Shown here piece after piece: positions 1-8,545 of a DNA stretch of 64,000 nucleotides. The notes below the pieces were generated by a model. The model saw nothing but the letters and a program-made list of their open reading frames with translations, was not told the DNA's origin and made no database searches. Position numbers and translations under genes: made by a program. Source of the stretch: Microcoleus sp. FACHB-68 (GTDB lineage Bacteria; Cyanobacteriota; Cyanobacteriia; Cyanobacteriales; Oscillatoriaceae); NCBI RefSeq assembly GCF_014695715.1, contig NZ_JACJOT010000015.1:145043-209042 (forward strand). The letters are read 5' to 3'. The stretch's first letter is position 1; the number at the start of each line of letters is the position of its first letter.

Positions 1-1
1 T

Positions 2-910
2 TTATTTGATTGTGCAGTCAATGCGGTTGCAGCTTTAAATGAGCCGGCACAGCAAAATCCTTTAGCCGCGCAAGTGAAACAGGAAACTCAATTGTGGGAA
101 AGTGCCGGTTTAACATTGCAGCAAGCACAAAGCCGGTCACGCTATCGCATTTTTGGTTCTAAACCGGGTGCGTATGGTGCCGGCTTACAAGGTTTAATTG
201 AGGCACAAAATTGGACAGACGACGCAGATTTAGCCCGCGCTTATATTAACTGGAGTAGTTACGCTTACACGGGCATCTCAGATTTGCCTCAAGGGGAAAA
301 TATACAATCTTCAAAAAAAGGCGAAATTTCCGCACCAGAAGCATTTGAGCAGCGTTTGAAGGGAATGCAAATTGTCTTGCATAATCAAGATAACCGTGAA
401 CACGATTTACTGGATTCTGATGATTACTATCAATTTCAAGGCGGTTTAACGGCGGCTGTACGGGCTGCAAGTGGCAAGAATCCTGATACTTATTTTGGGG
501 ATAATTCCAGGCCGGAAGCCCCCAAAGTTCGCCGCTTACAGGAGGAAATTGCACGGGTGTATCGTTCGCGAGTTGTGAATCCTAAATGGATTGCCGGTGT
601 GATGCGTCACGGATATAAAGGAGCTTTTGAAATGGCGGCAACGGTGGATTATTTATTTGCTTATGATGCCACAGCGCGTTGTGTGGAAGATTTTATGTAT
701 GAAGGGGTGGCGAGGGCGTATTTATTGGAGCCGGCTGTACGGGAGTTTATTGAACAGAAAAATCCTTGGGCATTGCGCGATATGGCAGAACGGTTACTGG
801 AGGCAAATCAGCGTTCTTTATGGCAATCTGCAAGCCAAGAAATGCTAGAAGATTTGAGGGCACTGGTTCACCAAGCTGAAGGGGTGATTGAATCGAAAGC
901 CGGCTGTTAA
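2..910 (+). CDS. cobN: Cobaltochelatase large subunit CobN, C-terminal part
   Basis: The last about 302 codons of a CobN/ChlH-type metal chelatase large subunit, which binds the tetrapyrrole and, with ATPase subunits, inserts Co2+ (CobN) or Mg2+ (ChlH). The frame is open through the left window edge (first full codon at base 2), so the start is outside; the GTG at 74 is only an internal codon. Conserved CobN segments are visible: FGSKPGAYGAG near residue 55 of the visible part, then YFGDNSRPE, and NPKWIAGVMRHGYKGAFE followed by a tyrosine-rich segment. The C-terminus looks intact. CobN is favoured over ChlH because the tail matches the aerobic cobalamin enzyme. The next gene starts 37 bp downstream with no visible terminator, so read-through is possible. 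Confidence 0.88.
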   Translation, partial: LFDCAVNAVAALNEPAQQNPLAAQVKQETQLWESAGLTLQQAQSRSRYRIFGSKPGAYGAGLQGLIEAQNWTDDADLARAYINWSSYAYTGISDLPQGENIQSSKKGEISAPEAFEQRLKGMQIVLHNQDNREHDLLDSDDYYQFQGGLTAAVRAASGKNPDTYFGDNSRPEAPKVRRLQEEIARVYRSRVVNPKWIAGVMRHGYKGAFEMAATVDYLFAYDATARCVEDFMYEGVARAYLLEPAVREFIEQKNPWALRDMAERLLEANQRSLWQSASQEMLEDLRALVHQAEGVIESKAGC

Positions 911-947
911 GATAAGAGATAACCACTAACTTTTACCAGGGAAAATT

Positions 948-2054
948 ATGTTACGCGATCTGACGATTCAAAACTATCGTTGCTTTAAAGATTTTCACGT
1001 TGATGATTTAGCCCGTGTCAATTTGATCGTCGGGCCAAACAATGCCGGTAAAACCAGTTTGCTGGAAGCTGTTTATTTGTTAGTTAATCAGAATAATATC
1101 CAAAGTTTGTTTGAGATTCTAAGCCATCGTGGGGAGACGACTCTTGATCGGCATTCACTGTCGTCACAAGAAGGCACTAAACTGCGTCAAACCTATCAAG
1201 TTTTACACATATTTTACGGGCATAATCTTAAAGAAAAACAATTCATTAATATAAAATCTGTAAAGGATGCTAAAATTTCATTTAAAATCCAGATTGAGCA
1301 GGCAATTGAACAGTTATCTGTGCCGGATTCTGAAGAATTTGAATCAAATTTATTAGCTTTTGAGCTTGTCTTGACATACGGGCATCCTATTAAAATAAAG
1401 ATTCCTGTCCGCAGTGATGGAACATTTGGACAGCACCCCATCTCTCGATTGGGTAATCTAACTAAGATCGCTGCCGATATTACAACCAGAAAGCAAAGTT
1501 TATTTCTCACAACGAGCAATCTAAGTTTTGTGCAACTATCTGAACTGTGGGATAAAATTACACTGACTCCAAAAGAAGAAAGTGTGGTAGCCGCGTTGCA
1601 AATTCTTGAGCCAAATGTGAACCGCATCAGTTTTACGAGCCGGCAAACTTCTAACACCGGCATTCTGCTCAAGCTTCACGGACAAGATCACCCAATTCCT
1701 CTAGGCAGCATGGGTGAGGGAATGCGCCGAATTCTCAATCTAGCAATGGCATCTGTAACTGTTGAAAATGGTTTCTTACTGGTAGATGAAATAGACACCG
1801 GCTTGTACTATAGGACTCAAACTGATATGTGGCGCTTACTTTTTGAAACAGCTAAGCAATTAAATGTTCAAATCTTTGCAACAACCCATAGTTGCGATTG
1901 TATCATTGCTTTTCAAGAAGCATTAGCTGATTCAGAAGATCCCTCCGTCGGGAAATTATTTCGCTTAAGCCGACGTGGTGAGGATATTCGTGCTGTTGAA
2001 TACACTCCTGATGACTTATCGATTGCTGTGCGTCAAAATATTGAGGTACGTTGA
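948..2054 (+). CDS. AAA family ATPase, OLD-like (AAA_15/AAA_21)
   Basis: A 368-residue SMC/ABC-type ATPase of the overcoming-lysogenization-defect (OLD) group. The N-terminus has the usual xxLTIQNYRCFKDF strand followed by Walker A GPNNAGKTS (29-37). An ABC-like signature, LGSMGEGMRR, lies at 252-261, Walker B FLLVDEID at 276-283, and an H-loop ATTHS at 311-315. The region between, about 60-240, is the poorly conserved helical insert. There is no C-terminal TOPRIM; that activity is on the next gene, whose ATG overlaps this stop by one base (TGATG), so the two are translationally coupled. This split matches class 2-like OLD and PARIS-type ATPase/TOPRIM pairs (family knowledge). The gene carries the local GCCGG-rich word signature, so it is not obviously recently acquired. 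Function in this organism is unknown. Confidence 0.85.
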   Translation: MLRDLTIQNYRCFKDFHVDDLARVNLIVGPNNAGKTSLLEAVYLLVNQNNIQSLFEILSHRGETTLDRHSLSSQEGTKLRQTYQVLHIFYGHNLKEKQFINIKSVKDAKISFKIQIEQAIEQLSVPDSEEFESNLLAFELVLTYGHPIKIKIPVRSDGTFGQHPISRLGNLTKIAADITTRKQSLFLTTSNLSFVQLSELWDKITLTPKEESVVAALQILEPNVNRISFTSRQTSNTGILLKLHGQDHPIPLGSMGEGMRRILNLAMASVTVENGFLLVDEIDTGLYYRTQTDMWRLLFETAKQLNVQIFATTHSCDCIIAFQEALADSEDPSVGKLFRLSRRGEDIRAVEYTPDDLSIAVRQNIEVR

Positions 2055-2737
2055 TGCCAGAACCACAACCAAACCAGTTATTAGTTGAAGGATCAGATGA
2101 TAAACACGTTATTACGGCTTTGCGTAACAAACATATGTCAAAGGATGCATTTTCTGTGAAAGTGCCGAACGAAGAGGATACGAAGGAAGCGCCGAACGAA
2201 CAGGGTCCGAACGGAGTCGAAGCGCTTTTAAAGAATTTGCAAGAGAGCTTAAAGCAAGAACATATACGAATATTAGGAATTGTCGTTGATGCCGATCAAG
2301 ACTTGGCTGCGAGATGGCAAGCTGTGGGAGATCGGTTAAAAAAAGCCGGCTATAAAAATATTCCTAGAACTCCCCCGGCAGAAGGTTGGGTTTGCCCATC
2401 GCCTGATCCCTTTTTGCCTCGCGTGGGAGTCTGGTTAATGCCTGATAATCAACTCCCCGGAATGTTAGAAGATTTTATCGCTCATCTCATCCCAGCTGAT
2501 GATGTTTTGCGTCCAAAAGCAGAAGCTATTATGCAAGAAATTGAACAAGCCAAGATTAATCGCTATAAATCGGTTCACCATCCTAAAGCATTGATTCACA
2601 CTTGGCTGGCTTGGCAGAAGAAACCGGGAATGCCAATGGGGCAAGCAATTACTGCGCGGGTACTGAATTACGATAAAGAAATTGCACTCACATTCGTTGA
2701 ATGGTTAAAGCGGCTGTTTGAAATGCCACCGGCTTAA
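2054..2737 (+). CDS. DUF3226 protein with TOPRIM-like fold
   Basis: A 227-residue protein coupled to the ATPase gene by a TGATG overlap. A TTG at 2051 is in frame, but the ATG at 2054 is the natural start. The N-terminal strand NQLLVEGSDDKHV puts an acidic residue (Glu12) where TOPRIM domains keep their catalytic Glu. The later segment GIVVDADQD supplies the DxD pair (Asp79, Asp81). The C-terminal half has the DUF3226 pattern: PRVGVWLMPDNQ, GMLEDF, then a basic helix and HTWLAWQ...GQAITARVL. TOPRIM domains cut or bind nucleic acid using Mg2+ held by these acids; whether this one is a nuclease cannot be told from sequence. It presumably acts with the upstream ATPase. The next gene is convergent and ends 6 bp away. 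Confidence 0.85.
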   Translation: MPEPQPNQLLVEGSDDKHVITALRNKHMSKDAFSVKVPNEEDTKEAPNEQGPNGVEALLKNLQESLKQEHIRILGIVVDADQDLAARWQAVGDRLKKAGYKNIPRTPPAEGWVCPSPDPFLPRVGVWLMPDNQLPGMLEDFIAHLIPADDVLRPKAEAIMQEIEQAKINRYKSVHHPKALIHTWLAWQKKPGMPMGQAITARVLNYDKEIALTFVEWLKRLFEMPPA

Positions 2738-2743
2738 GTTTAT

Positions 2744-5713
2744 CTAAACGACGGAACAATCAAATGCTTTACTTAAACCGGCTCTCATCAGTTGTTGAGT
2801 CGCTTCCTCAGCCGGTAAAGGTTGACTGAATAAATCTCCTTGCATTTCTTCACAGTCTAGTGAATTTAGTAAATCTTTTTGTTCTGAAGTTTCAACACCT
2901 TCTGCAACCACTCGAATATTTAATCCTTTTCCTAAAGCAATAATTGCTCTAATAATGGCTGCATCTTTTGATTCTGGAGCCAAACTATCAAGAAAAGAGC
3001 GAGCAATTTTGAGGGTATTAAATGGAAAATTTTTCAGATAACTTAGTGAAGAATACCCCGACCCAAAACCGTCTAGAGAAAGGCGAACTCCCATACTGTG
3101 AAGCTTGCGTAATATCCCACTGGTTAAGTCGGCATTTTGCATCACGGTCGTTTCAGTAATTTCCAACTCCAAGCAACTTGCCGGTAATCCGGTTTCGTGC
3201 AAAATTTGTGCCACTTTTTCGACTGAATTTGGCTGCTGAAACTGTCGGGCAGACAGATTTACCGCCACGCCTATCCGTGACAAACCGGCATCCTGCCAAG
3301 CTTTATTTTGAGTGCAGGCAGTCCGCAATATCCATTCACCAATCGGTACAATCAGCCCATTTTCTTCGGCAAGCGGAATAAATGTTTCAGGCAAAATTAG
3401 CCCCAACTGGGGGTGCAGCCAACGCACAAGGGCTTCCATCTGGGTGACTTCCCCAGTAGTTACATTGACTTGAGGCTGGTAGTAAAGCACCAATTCTTCC
3501 CGTTCCAAAGCATGGTGCAGACTATTTTCCAATGCTAATAATTCAGAAGCTTTAGAATTCATCGTCTGCGTATAAAAATGATAGTTATTACGGCCTTCTT
3601 CTTTAGTGCGATATAGGGCTGCATCTGCATTTTTAATCAGTGCTTCCGCATCTTCGCCCCCAAAGGGATAAAGCGCAATTCCTATACTGCTGCTGATATG
3701 AAGGTGATGAGTTTCTAAATCAAACCCAACTTTGAAGGTATCTAAAATTCGTTGAGCAATCTTAGCCGCATCATTTTTACAAGTGATGTGGGACAAGAGC
3801 AAAGTAAACTCATCCCCTCCCCAGCGGGCAACAATATCCCCCTCTCGCAAACAACTTTTTAGCCGTTTAGCAACACCTTGTAACAACCTATCACCAACAG
3901 CATGGCCGAGGGTATCATTAATCGTTTTGAAGCGATCTAAATCTATAAACATGACAGCGAGTGAACTTTGATTTTCGGCGGCATTCGTCAGCGATTCGGC
4001 AAGTCGCTCGTTAAACAATGTCCGGTTTGGCAAACCCGTTAAAATGTCGTGTAAAGCCTGATAGCGAATGGTTTCCTCTGCCTGTTTTCGCTCAGTAATA
4101 TCTCGAAAACTGCACACTCTGCCTGTGATTTTTCCGCCGATCCACTGAGGCTGAGAATAGCGCTCGAAGACTCTTCCATCTTTTAATTCGTACATCTCGT
4201 AGCATTGTGCGTCCGGTTGAGCAAACAAATTCATTGTTTTGCATAGAAATTCTGCCGGCTCTTTGAGTAGCTCTAGTACAAAAGCCAGCACTTGTTTCAG
4301 CTCTCTTGACTCAATTACAGACTCAGGAATGCCCCACATATCTACAAATTTTTGATTGAAAGCGATTATTTTTCCGCTCTCACTCACAATAATTCCATCA
4401 GCAGTCGCTTCTAAGGTTGCGCGTAGCAGTGAAAGCGATTGTTCAAGTTCTTTTTCTGTGCGCTTGCTTTCAGTAATATCTCGCTTGAGGATCACATAGT
4501 TGGCAATTGTACCGGCTCCACTGTAGACGGGAGAGATCGTTGTCTCTTGAGGGTAAATTGCCCCATCTTTCCGCCTTCCGAGTAAACACCCATTCCAAAT
4601 TTGCCCGCTAGAAATCGTCTTCCAAATACTTTGATTAAATGCTTCCTCATCCTCAGTCGTGTGCAGCAAGCTATCAGCAGTTTTTCCCAGCACTTCAGCA
4701 CTGCTATATCCCGTAACTTGCTCAAAGGCTGAATTTACATATTGCAGCCTCGCTTCAGCATCAGTAATTTCAATAATATCAGCCGCGTGCTTGACGGCAG
4801 TTGCTAGGAGAACGTTCGCTTCCTCAGCTTGCTTCCGGTCGCTAATATCGCGAATAATAACAATAACTTGCTGTTCCCAAAATGGGAAAAATCTGGCTTC
4901 ATAAAACTTTTCTGTATTTTGAATGAATAATGAATATTCAATCGTTACTAAAGCATTTGTATTAATAACTTGCGTCAGCGCCTCATAACAGAGCTGCGCC
5001 ACATTAGCCGGCACAACATCTTGAAGTGTTTTGCCAATGAATGCTTCAGGCGGTGCGTACAATTTTGATATTTTACCGGCATAATATTCTTGAATCGTGC
5101 CGTCGGTTCGCAATCGGAAGTATAAATCTGGAGAAGTTTCAAAAATTGCTTTTAATTCTGCGGTGGCAAGTTTGGCTTGCTGTAGGGTTTCATGTAGTTT
5201 TACCCGCTGCTCAGTCAGCTCTTTTGTTAAGTGTGTGGCTTCTAATAAAGCATTTTTATGTGCTTCCACCAACAACAAAAAATCAGCCATAGGCGCGTGA
5301 ATGGCAAAGTCCTTGAAGGTTAATCCCAGCCGATCAAGCGCGTCTAGATCAGTGAGCCAAGGAAACCCCAAAAAGTAGATAGCGTCTTGCTCCTCAACAT
5401 AAACCATCGAGCCTTTAAACTGTATCCCGTTTTGCTTGGATTCCAAAACAAACACGCAGCCAGATTGCTCTCGAATCGCTTCAAATTCTATGGCGATTAC
5501 AGGAGAATTAAGTTTAAAATGCTGGTTAATGGGGCTATCGGCTGCCAAACCGGCATACATACGTTGCAGGACTTCTCCCACTTGCACAATTGAGCCATGC
5601 CGGTTAAAGACTAAGTGAAATGGAAACAGTTCTACAAATAGCTGCGGCGGGAGTGTCACCCCTGGAAATGCTGCACTTGTTGTCGGCTGAAAAGTTGATA
5701 AAAAACTTGTCAC
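2744..5713 (-). CDS. HNOBA-PAS-PAS-PAS-GGDEF-EAL signalling protein
   Basis: A cytoplasmic c-di-GMP signalling protein (989 aa from the GTG at 5713). That start has a good Shine-Dalgarno run (AGAAGGGGG, 6 nt spacing); the frame is open upstream to a GTG at 5884. Order: haem-NO-binding-associated (HNOBA) domain about 28-155 with ELFPFHLVFNRHG, coiled coil to about 185, three PAS domains (about 188-293, 300-418, 428-543), GGDEF about 551-713, EAL about 723-978. The cyclase half looks active: GGDEF at 632-636 and an inhibitory RxxD I-site (Arg623, Asp626). The phosphodiesterase half keeps EAL (760-762), AEGVE and Gln958, but the DDFG metal-binding pair reads Asp881-Gly882, and the KID motif reads Lys-Ile-Ala (904). 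Net diguanylate cyclase activity is therefore likely, with the EAL half as a possible regulatory or c-di-GMP-binding domain. Confidence 0.9.
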   Translation of the reverse strand: MTSFLSTFQPTTSAAFPGVTLPPQLFVELFPFHLVFNRHGSIVQVGEVLQRMYAGLAADSPINQHFKLNSPVIAIEFEAIREQSGCVFVLESKQNGIQFKGSMVYVEEQDAIYFLGFPWLTDLDALDRLGLTFKDFAIHAPMADFLLLVEAHKNALLEATHLTKELTEQRVKLHETLQQAKLATAELKAIFETSPDLYFRLRTDGTIQEYYAGKISKLYAPPEAFIGKTLQDVVPANVAQLCYEALTQVINTNALVTIEYSLFIQNTEKFYEARFFPFWEQQVIVIIRDISDRKQAEEANVLLATAVKHAADIIEITDAEARLQYVNSAFEQVTGYSSAEVLGKTADSLLHTTEDEEAFNQSIWKTISSGQIWNGCLLGRRKDGAIYPQETTISPVYSGAGTIANYVILKRDITESKRTEKELEQSLSLLRATLEATADGIIVSESGKIIAFNQKFVDMWGIPESVIESRELKQVLAFVLELLKEPAEFLCKTMNLFAQPDAQCYEMYELKDGRVFERYSQPQWIGGKITGRVCSFRDITERKQAEETIRYQALHDILTGLPNRTLFNERLAESLTNAAENQSSLAVMFIDLDRFKTINDTLGHAVGDRLLQGVAKRLKSCLREGDIVARWGGDEFTLLLSHITCKNDAAKIAQRILDTFKVGFDLETHHLHISSSIGIALYPFGGEDAEALIKNADAALYRTKEEGRNNYHFYTQTMNSKASELLALENSLHHALEREELVLYYQPQVNVTTGEVTQMEALVRWLHPQLGLILPETFIPLAEENGLIVPIGEWILRTACTQNKAWQDAGLSRIGVAVNLSARQFQQPNSVEKVAQILHETGLPASCLELEITETTVMQNADLTSGILRKLHSMGVRLSLDGFGSGYSSLSYLKNFPFNTLKIARSFLDSLAPESKDAAIIRAIIALGKGLNIRVVAEGVETSEQKDLLNSLDCEEMQGDLFSQPLPAEEATQQLMRAGLSKAFDCSVV

Positions 5714-6539
5714 AATCGGCCCCCTTCTCTTACACTTTCTCTGCCTAATCTCAACAGACTTCCGATATCTCCCGCTAAGTTCCCTCGCCAGTTCCTTTTC
5801 CCTCAAAGTAAGCCTTGCACTGGAAACACGAAAGTGCAGGTACGCTTTATCTTTTAGGATATCAGTGCCCACAATCAGAGTCACTAAAAGTGCTAGAAGC
5901 TCATACCTAGATGCTTTGAGAGCGTCTGGTTTTGGGAGAAACGCCGGCTTGTTGTCTTCTCTATCAAATACAAAAAACTATAAGCTTTTAGTGAAATGTA
6001 GAACACCCAATATTTACGGAAGGCTCATATAATTTTGACGGCTGATCAAGACAACCATTTTTATAAGCGTGGCTCTTACGTTCCCAGCCGGCCTTTTTTC
6101 AAGGTGATCCACTTATTTTCATCAAAATGATGCTCTACTCCATCTTCAATTACTTTGTGTCCCAGGCTCGATCTGAAAGTTGCGAGCCTTTTGATAACTT
6201 GATTAAGTTAACTCACACTTTTGTTTATTATATTCCGGAGAAGGTTAGCGACTGGCTCATCCGAAAGACATATTTCCTACATCACCCATTTATGGATATC
6301 ATACAAAACTGCTGACTGCTCGCGCAAATAGGATGCATATTAAGTCCAGGAATAATTTAAAATTTAATGGATAAATTAAGGCTTCTTTTCTCCAGAATAT
6401 AAAGTATTAGAACCAAAATGTTGTAAAAATAAATTCAACAAGTAGTAGTCAACATTTTTGCTCCTCCTTAAAGGCAAGAATAATTTTACCCTCTTGTACA
6501 ACCGGCATTTAATCTAAACGGATGTTAAGCGATCTCGCT
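5714..6539. other. Intergenic region between two minus-strand signalling genes
   Basis: AT-rich spacer. It contains the upstream region of the GGDEF-EAL gene (5714-5884 is an in-frame alternative N-terminal extension) and no ORF with coding character. A 62-codon plus-strand ORF at 6127-6315 has no convincing ribosome-binding site and no recognisable sequence. No repeat or clear terminator was seen. Confidence 0.5.
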
Positions 6540-8051
6540 TTAAACTCGCTCTTTTGCAGCCACCGGCTCTTGATGTGCAACCATTGAATTTAAATCGCCA
6601 ACTGCCTGCCGGCTTTGGCACACCGGCAGCTCAATGACAAACTCTGCCCCTTCTCCTGGCAGGGACGCGCACTCAAGCCTTCCCCCATGCTTGTCTACCA
6701 CAATTTGATAGCTAATCGACAAACCCAAACCCGTGCCCTGCCCCACCGGCTTCGTCGTAAAAAACGGCTCAAATAATTGTGTCATTACATCTTTTGTCAT
6801 TCCAGGGCCATTATCGGCAATCCGCACCCTCACATAATCTGGGTGCGAGACTTCCGTGCGGATCGTAATGCAGCTAGGATTGTCCTGCACCTCTTGTTCA
6901 CAGCGCTGTGCGTTGTAGCTATTGAGCGCATCCAGTGCATTCGCCAAAATATTCATAAATACTTGATTAAGCTGGCTGGCATAACACTCCACCGGCGGCA
7001 AATTTCCAAACTCTTTTACCACTTTAATGCCGGCACAATCAGGCTGAGCCTTCAAACGATTTTGCAAAATTAATAACGTATTCTCAATGCCCTCGTGAAT
7101 ATCAACCACGGTAATTTCTGCTTCATCCAGTCGCGAGAAATTCCGCAAAGATAAAACAATTTGACGAATCCGCTCAGCCCCCATTTTCATTGAAGACATG
7201 ACCTTCGGCAAGTCTTCTAGCAGAAACTCAAGTTCAATACAATCACTCAAGTCTTCAATTTCAGCAGCCGGCTGTGGGTAACGCTGCCGGTAAAGATTCA
7301 GCAACTCAAGCACATCTTGAACGTAGTTATGAGCGTGGCTTAAGTTGCAATAGATAAACGTCACGGGATTATTAATTTCGTGTGCCACACCCGCCAAAAG
7401 CTGACCAAGGCTAGACATTTTTTCACTGTGCACCAGATGGGCTTGAGCTTGTTGCAAATAGTGCAGAGTTTGCTGCAACTGCTGAGCTTGAGCTTGGGCG
7501 GCAGCAGTCGCCGTACAACTTTGTTTGTAAAGTTCAACCAGCTTCCTATCAAGTGCTAGTTGTTCAGCCTCACTTTCCTTCTGATACTGACTCACCACTG
7601 CATCCAACGCCGCGAGCAATTCCGAGGATGCGGCACTCATAATATAGCTCAGATGAGAATTCTCGGCCTTCAGTTCAACATCGGCAAGCGAAATCAGCGC
7701 CCTTACTTGCTCAATATACTGACGCACCTGCTTGTCTAAATACAGCGGTGCCTCAAAATACATCGCGTTGACAGTCTTTGAGAGGCGTCCCGGTAAATTC
7801 ATGCTTTCATCGCCGCCGATCAGCCCGTTGTGAGACTTTTCCATCAGTTCAATGGCATCCACCAGCGCCCCACGCAGGTTTTCTCGTTCCAGTGGATTCT
7901 CAGCGCAAACCAGTTTCAAGCAGAAGAAAGCGATTCGCTGCGATAGCATCCGCTGTCGCCCACTTACATTAACGACGGCTGCATTTATTTCCCTGGCCAT
8001 ATTAATTTCATGATAAAGGCTGTCTACAGCTCGATTCACGGCAAGTCTCAA
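6540..8051 (-). CDS. Soluble histidine kinase with PilJ-N-type sensor domain
   Basis: A 503-residue histidine kinase without membrane segments. Residues about 10-160 resemble the type IV pilus/chemotaxis PilJ N-terminal domain (NVSGRQRMLSQRIAFF at 28-43). An Ala/Gln-rich coiled coil (about 160-210) leads to the kinase core. The H-box is GVAHEINNPV with phosphoacceptor His224. The ATP-binding domain has an N-box around 360-375, DNGPG at 413-417 and GTGLGL at 439-444. The core closely resembles the C-terminus of the large kinase at 36014-41425. No receiver domain or response regulator gene is adjacent, so the partner is unknown. The start is uncertain: the frame opens with TTG at 8051, GTG at 8039 and ATG at 8000 are alternatives, and none has a strong ribosome-binding site. 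Confidence 0.85.
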   Translation of the reverse strand: MRLAVNRAVDSLYHEINMAREINAAVVNVSGRQRMLSQRIAFFCLKLVCAENPLERENLRGALVDAIELMEKSHNGLIGGDESMNLPGRLSKTVNAMYFEAPLYLDKQVRQYIEQVRALISLADVELKAENSHLSYIMSAASSELLAALDAVVSQYQKESEAEQLALDRKLVELYKQSCTATAAAQAQAQQLQQTLHYLQQAQAHLVHSEKMSSLGQLLAGVAHEINNPVTFIYCNLSHAHNYVQDVLELLNLYRQRYPQPAAEIEDLSDCIELEFLLEDLPKVMSSMKMGAERIRQIVLSLRNFSRLDEAEITVVDIHEGIENTLLILQNRLKAQPDCAGIKVVKEFGNLPPVECYASQLNQVFMNILANALDALNSYNAQRCEQEVQDNPSCITIRTEVSHPDYVRVRIADNGPGMTKDVMTQLFEPFFTTKPVGQGTGLGLSISYQIVVDKHGGRLECASLPGEGAEFVIELPVCQSRQAVGDLNSMVAHQEPVAAKERV

Positions 8052-8545
8052 GTAAATTTTGATTGTGAAAGCATGATAAAGACTCTCATCTGTCCGAGCG
8101 GACTGAGAATTGCTTAAGTCTCTCCAGACTACTTGTAAGAGTTTCTAAAATTTTAAACCTCTTTGAGGACAAGTTAGATGATTAAACCTATAATAGCAAC
8201 GCATTTTTTCGTCGCTTTATAAAAACTATTATTTAGAGAGCTTGAATGTTTTGTATGCTTTTATACGGGGAAAAGTTAAATTTTAATAAGTTTTGAACAT
8301 TATACAGTAAGTGCGCTGAACTTTCACAAGTAGCTAAAAAACTTGAACGGTTAAAAATTTTAAGTATTTTCTCGGAGTCAAAGACGAGCAGAAAAAATTT
8401 CTTCACTTTTTAGTAGACGGTGTGGCTGCTTCTCAATCCCGTTGAGTTGATGACTGGCTTGATAACCGAGAAGGTTACAACCGCAATAAAAACCGGCAAC
8501 CGACACATCGCTACATTTGACGGCGAGCCAAAATTCTGCGCTTGT
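8052..8545. other. Intergenic region, nothing recognised
   Basis: About 490 bp between the kinase gene and the end of the adenylate cyclase gene, both on the minus strand. It is AT-rich and without a credible ORF. A TATAAT at 8189-8194 on the plus strand has no properly spaced -35 box. It should include the kinase promoter, which I could not place. Confidence 0.4.

Noticed and set aside
1214..1672. 152-codon minus-strand ORF within the OLD-like ATPase gene
   Set aside because: No ribosome-binding site or family; lies fully in the conserved ATPase frame.
6127..6315. 62-codon ORF in the gap between signalling genes
   Set aside because: No start signal and no recognisable features; kept as intergenic.
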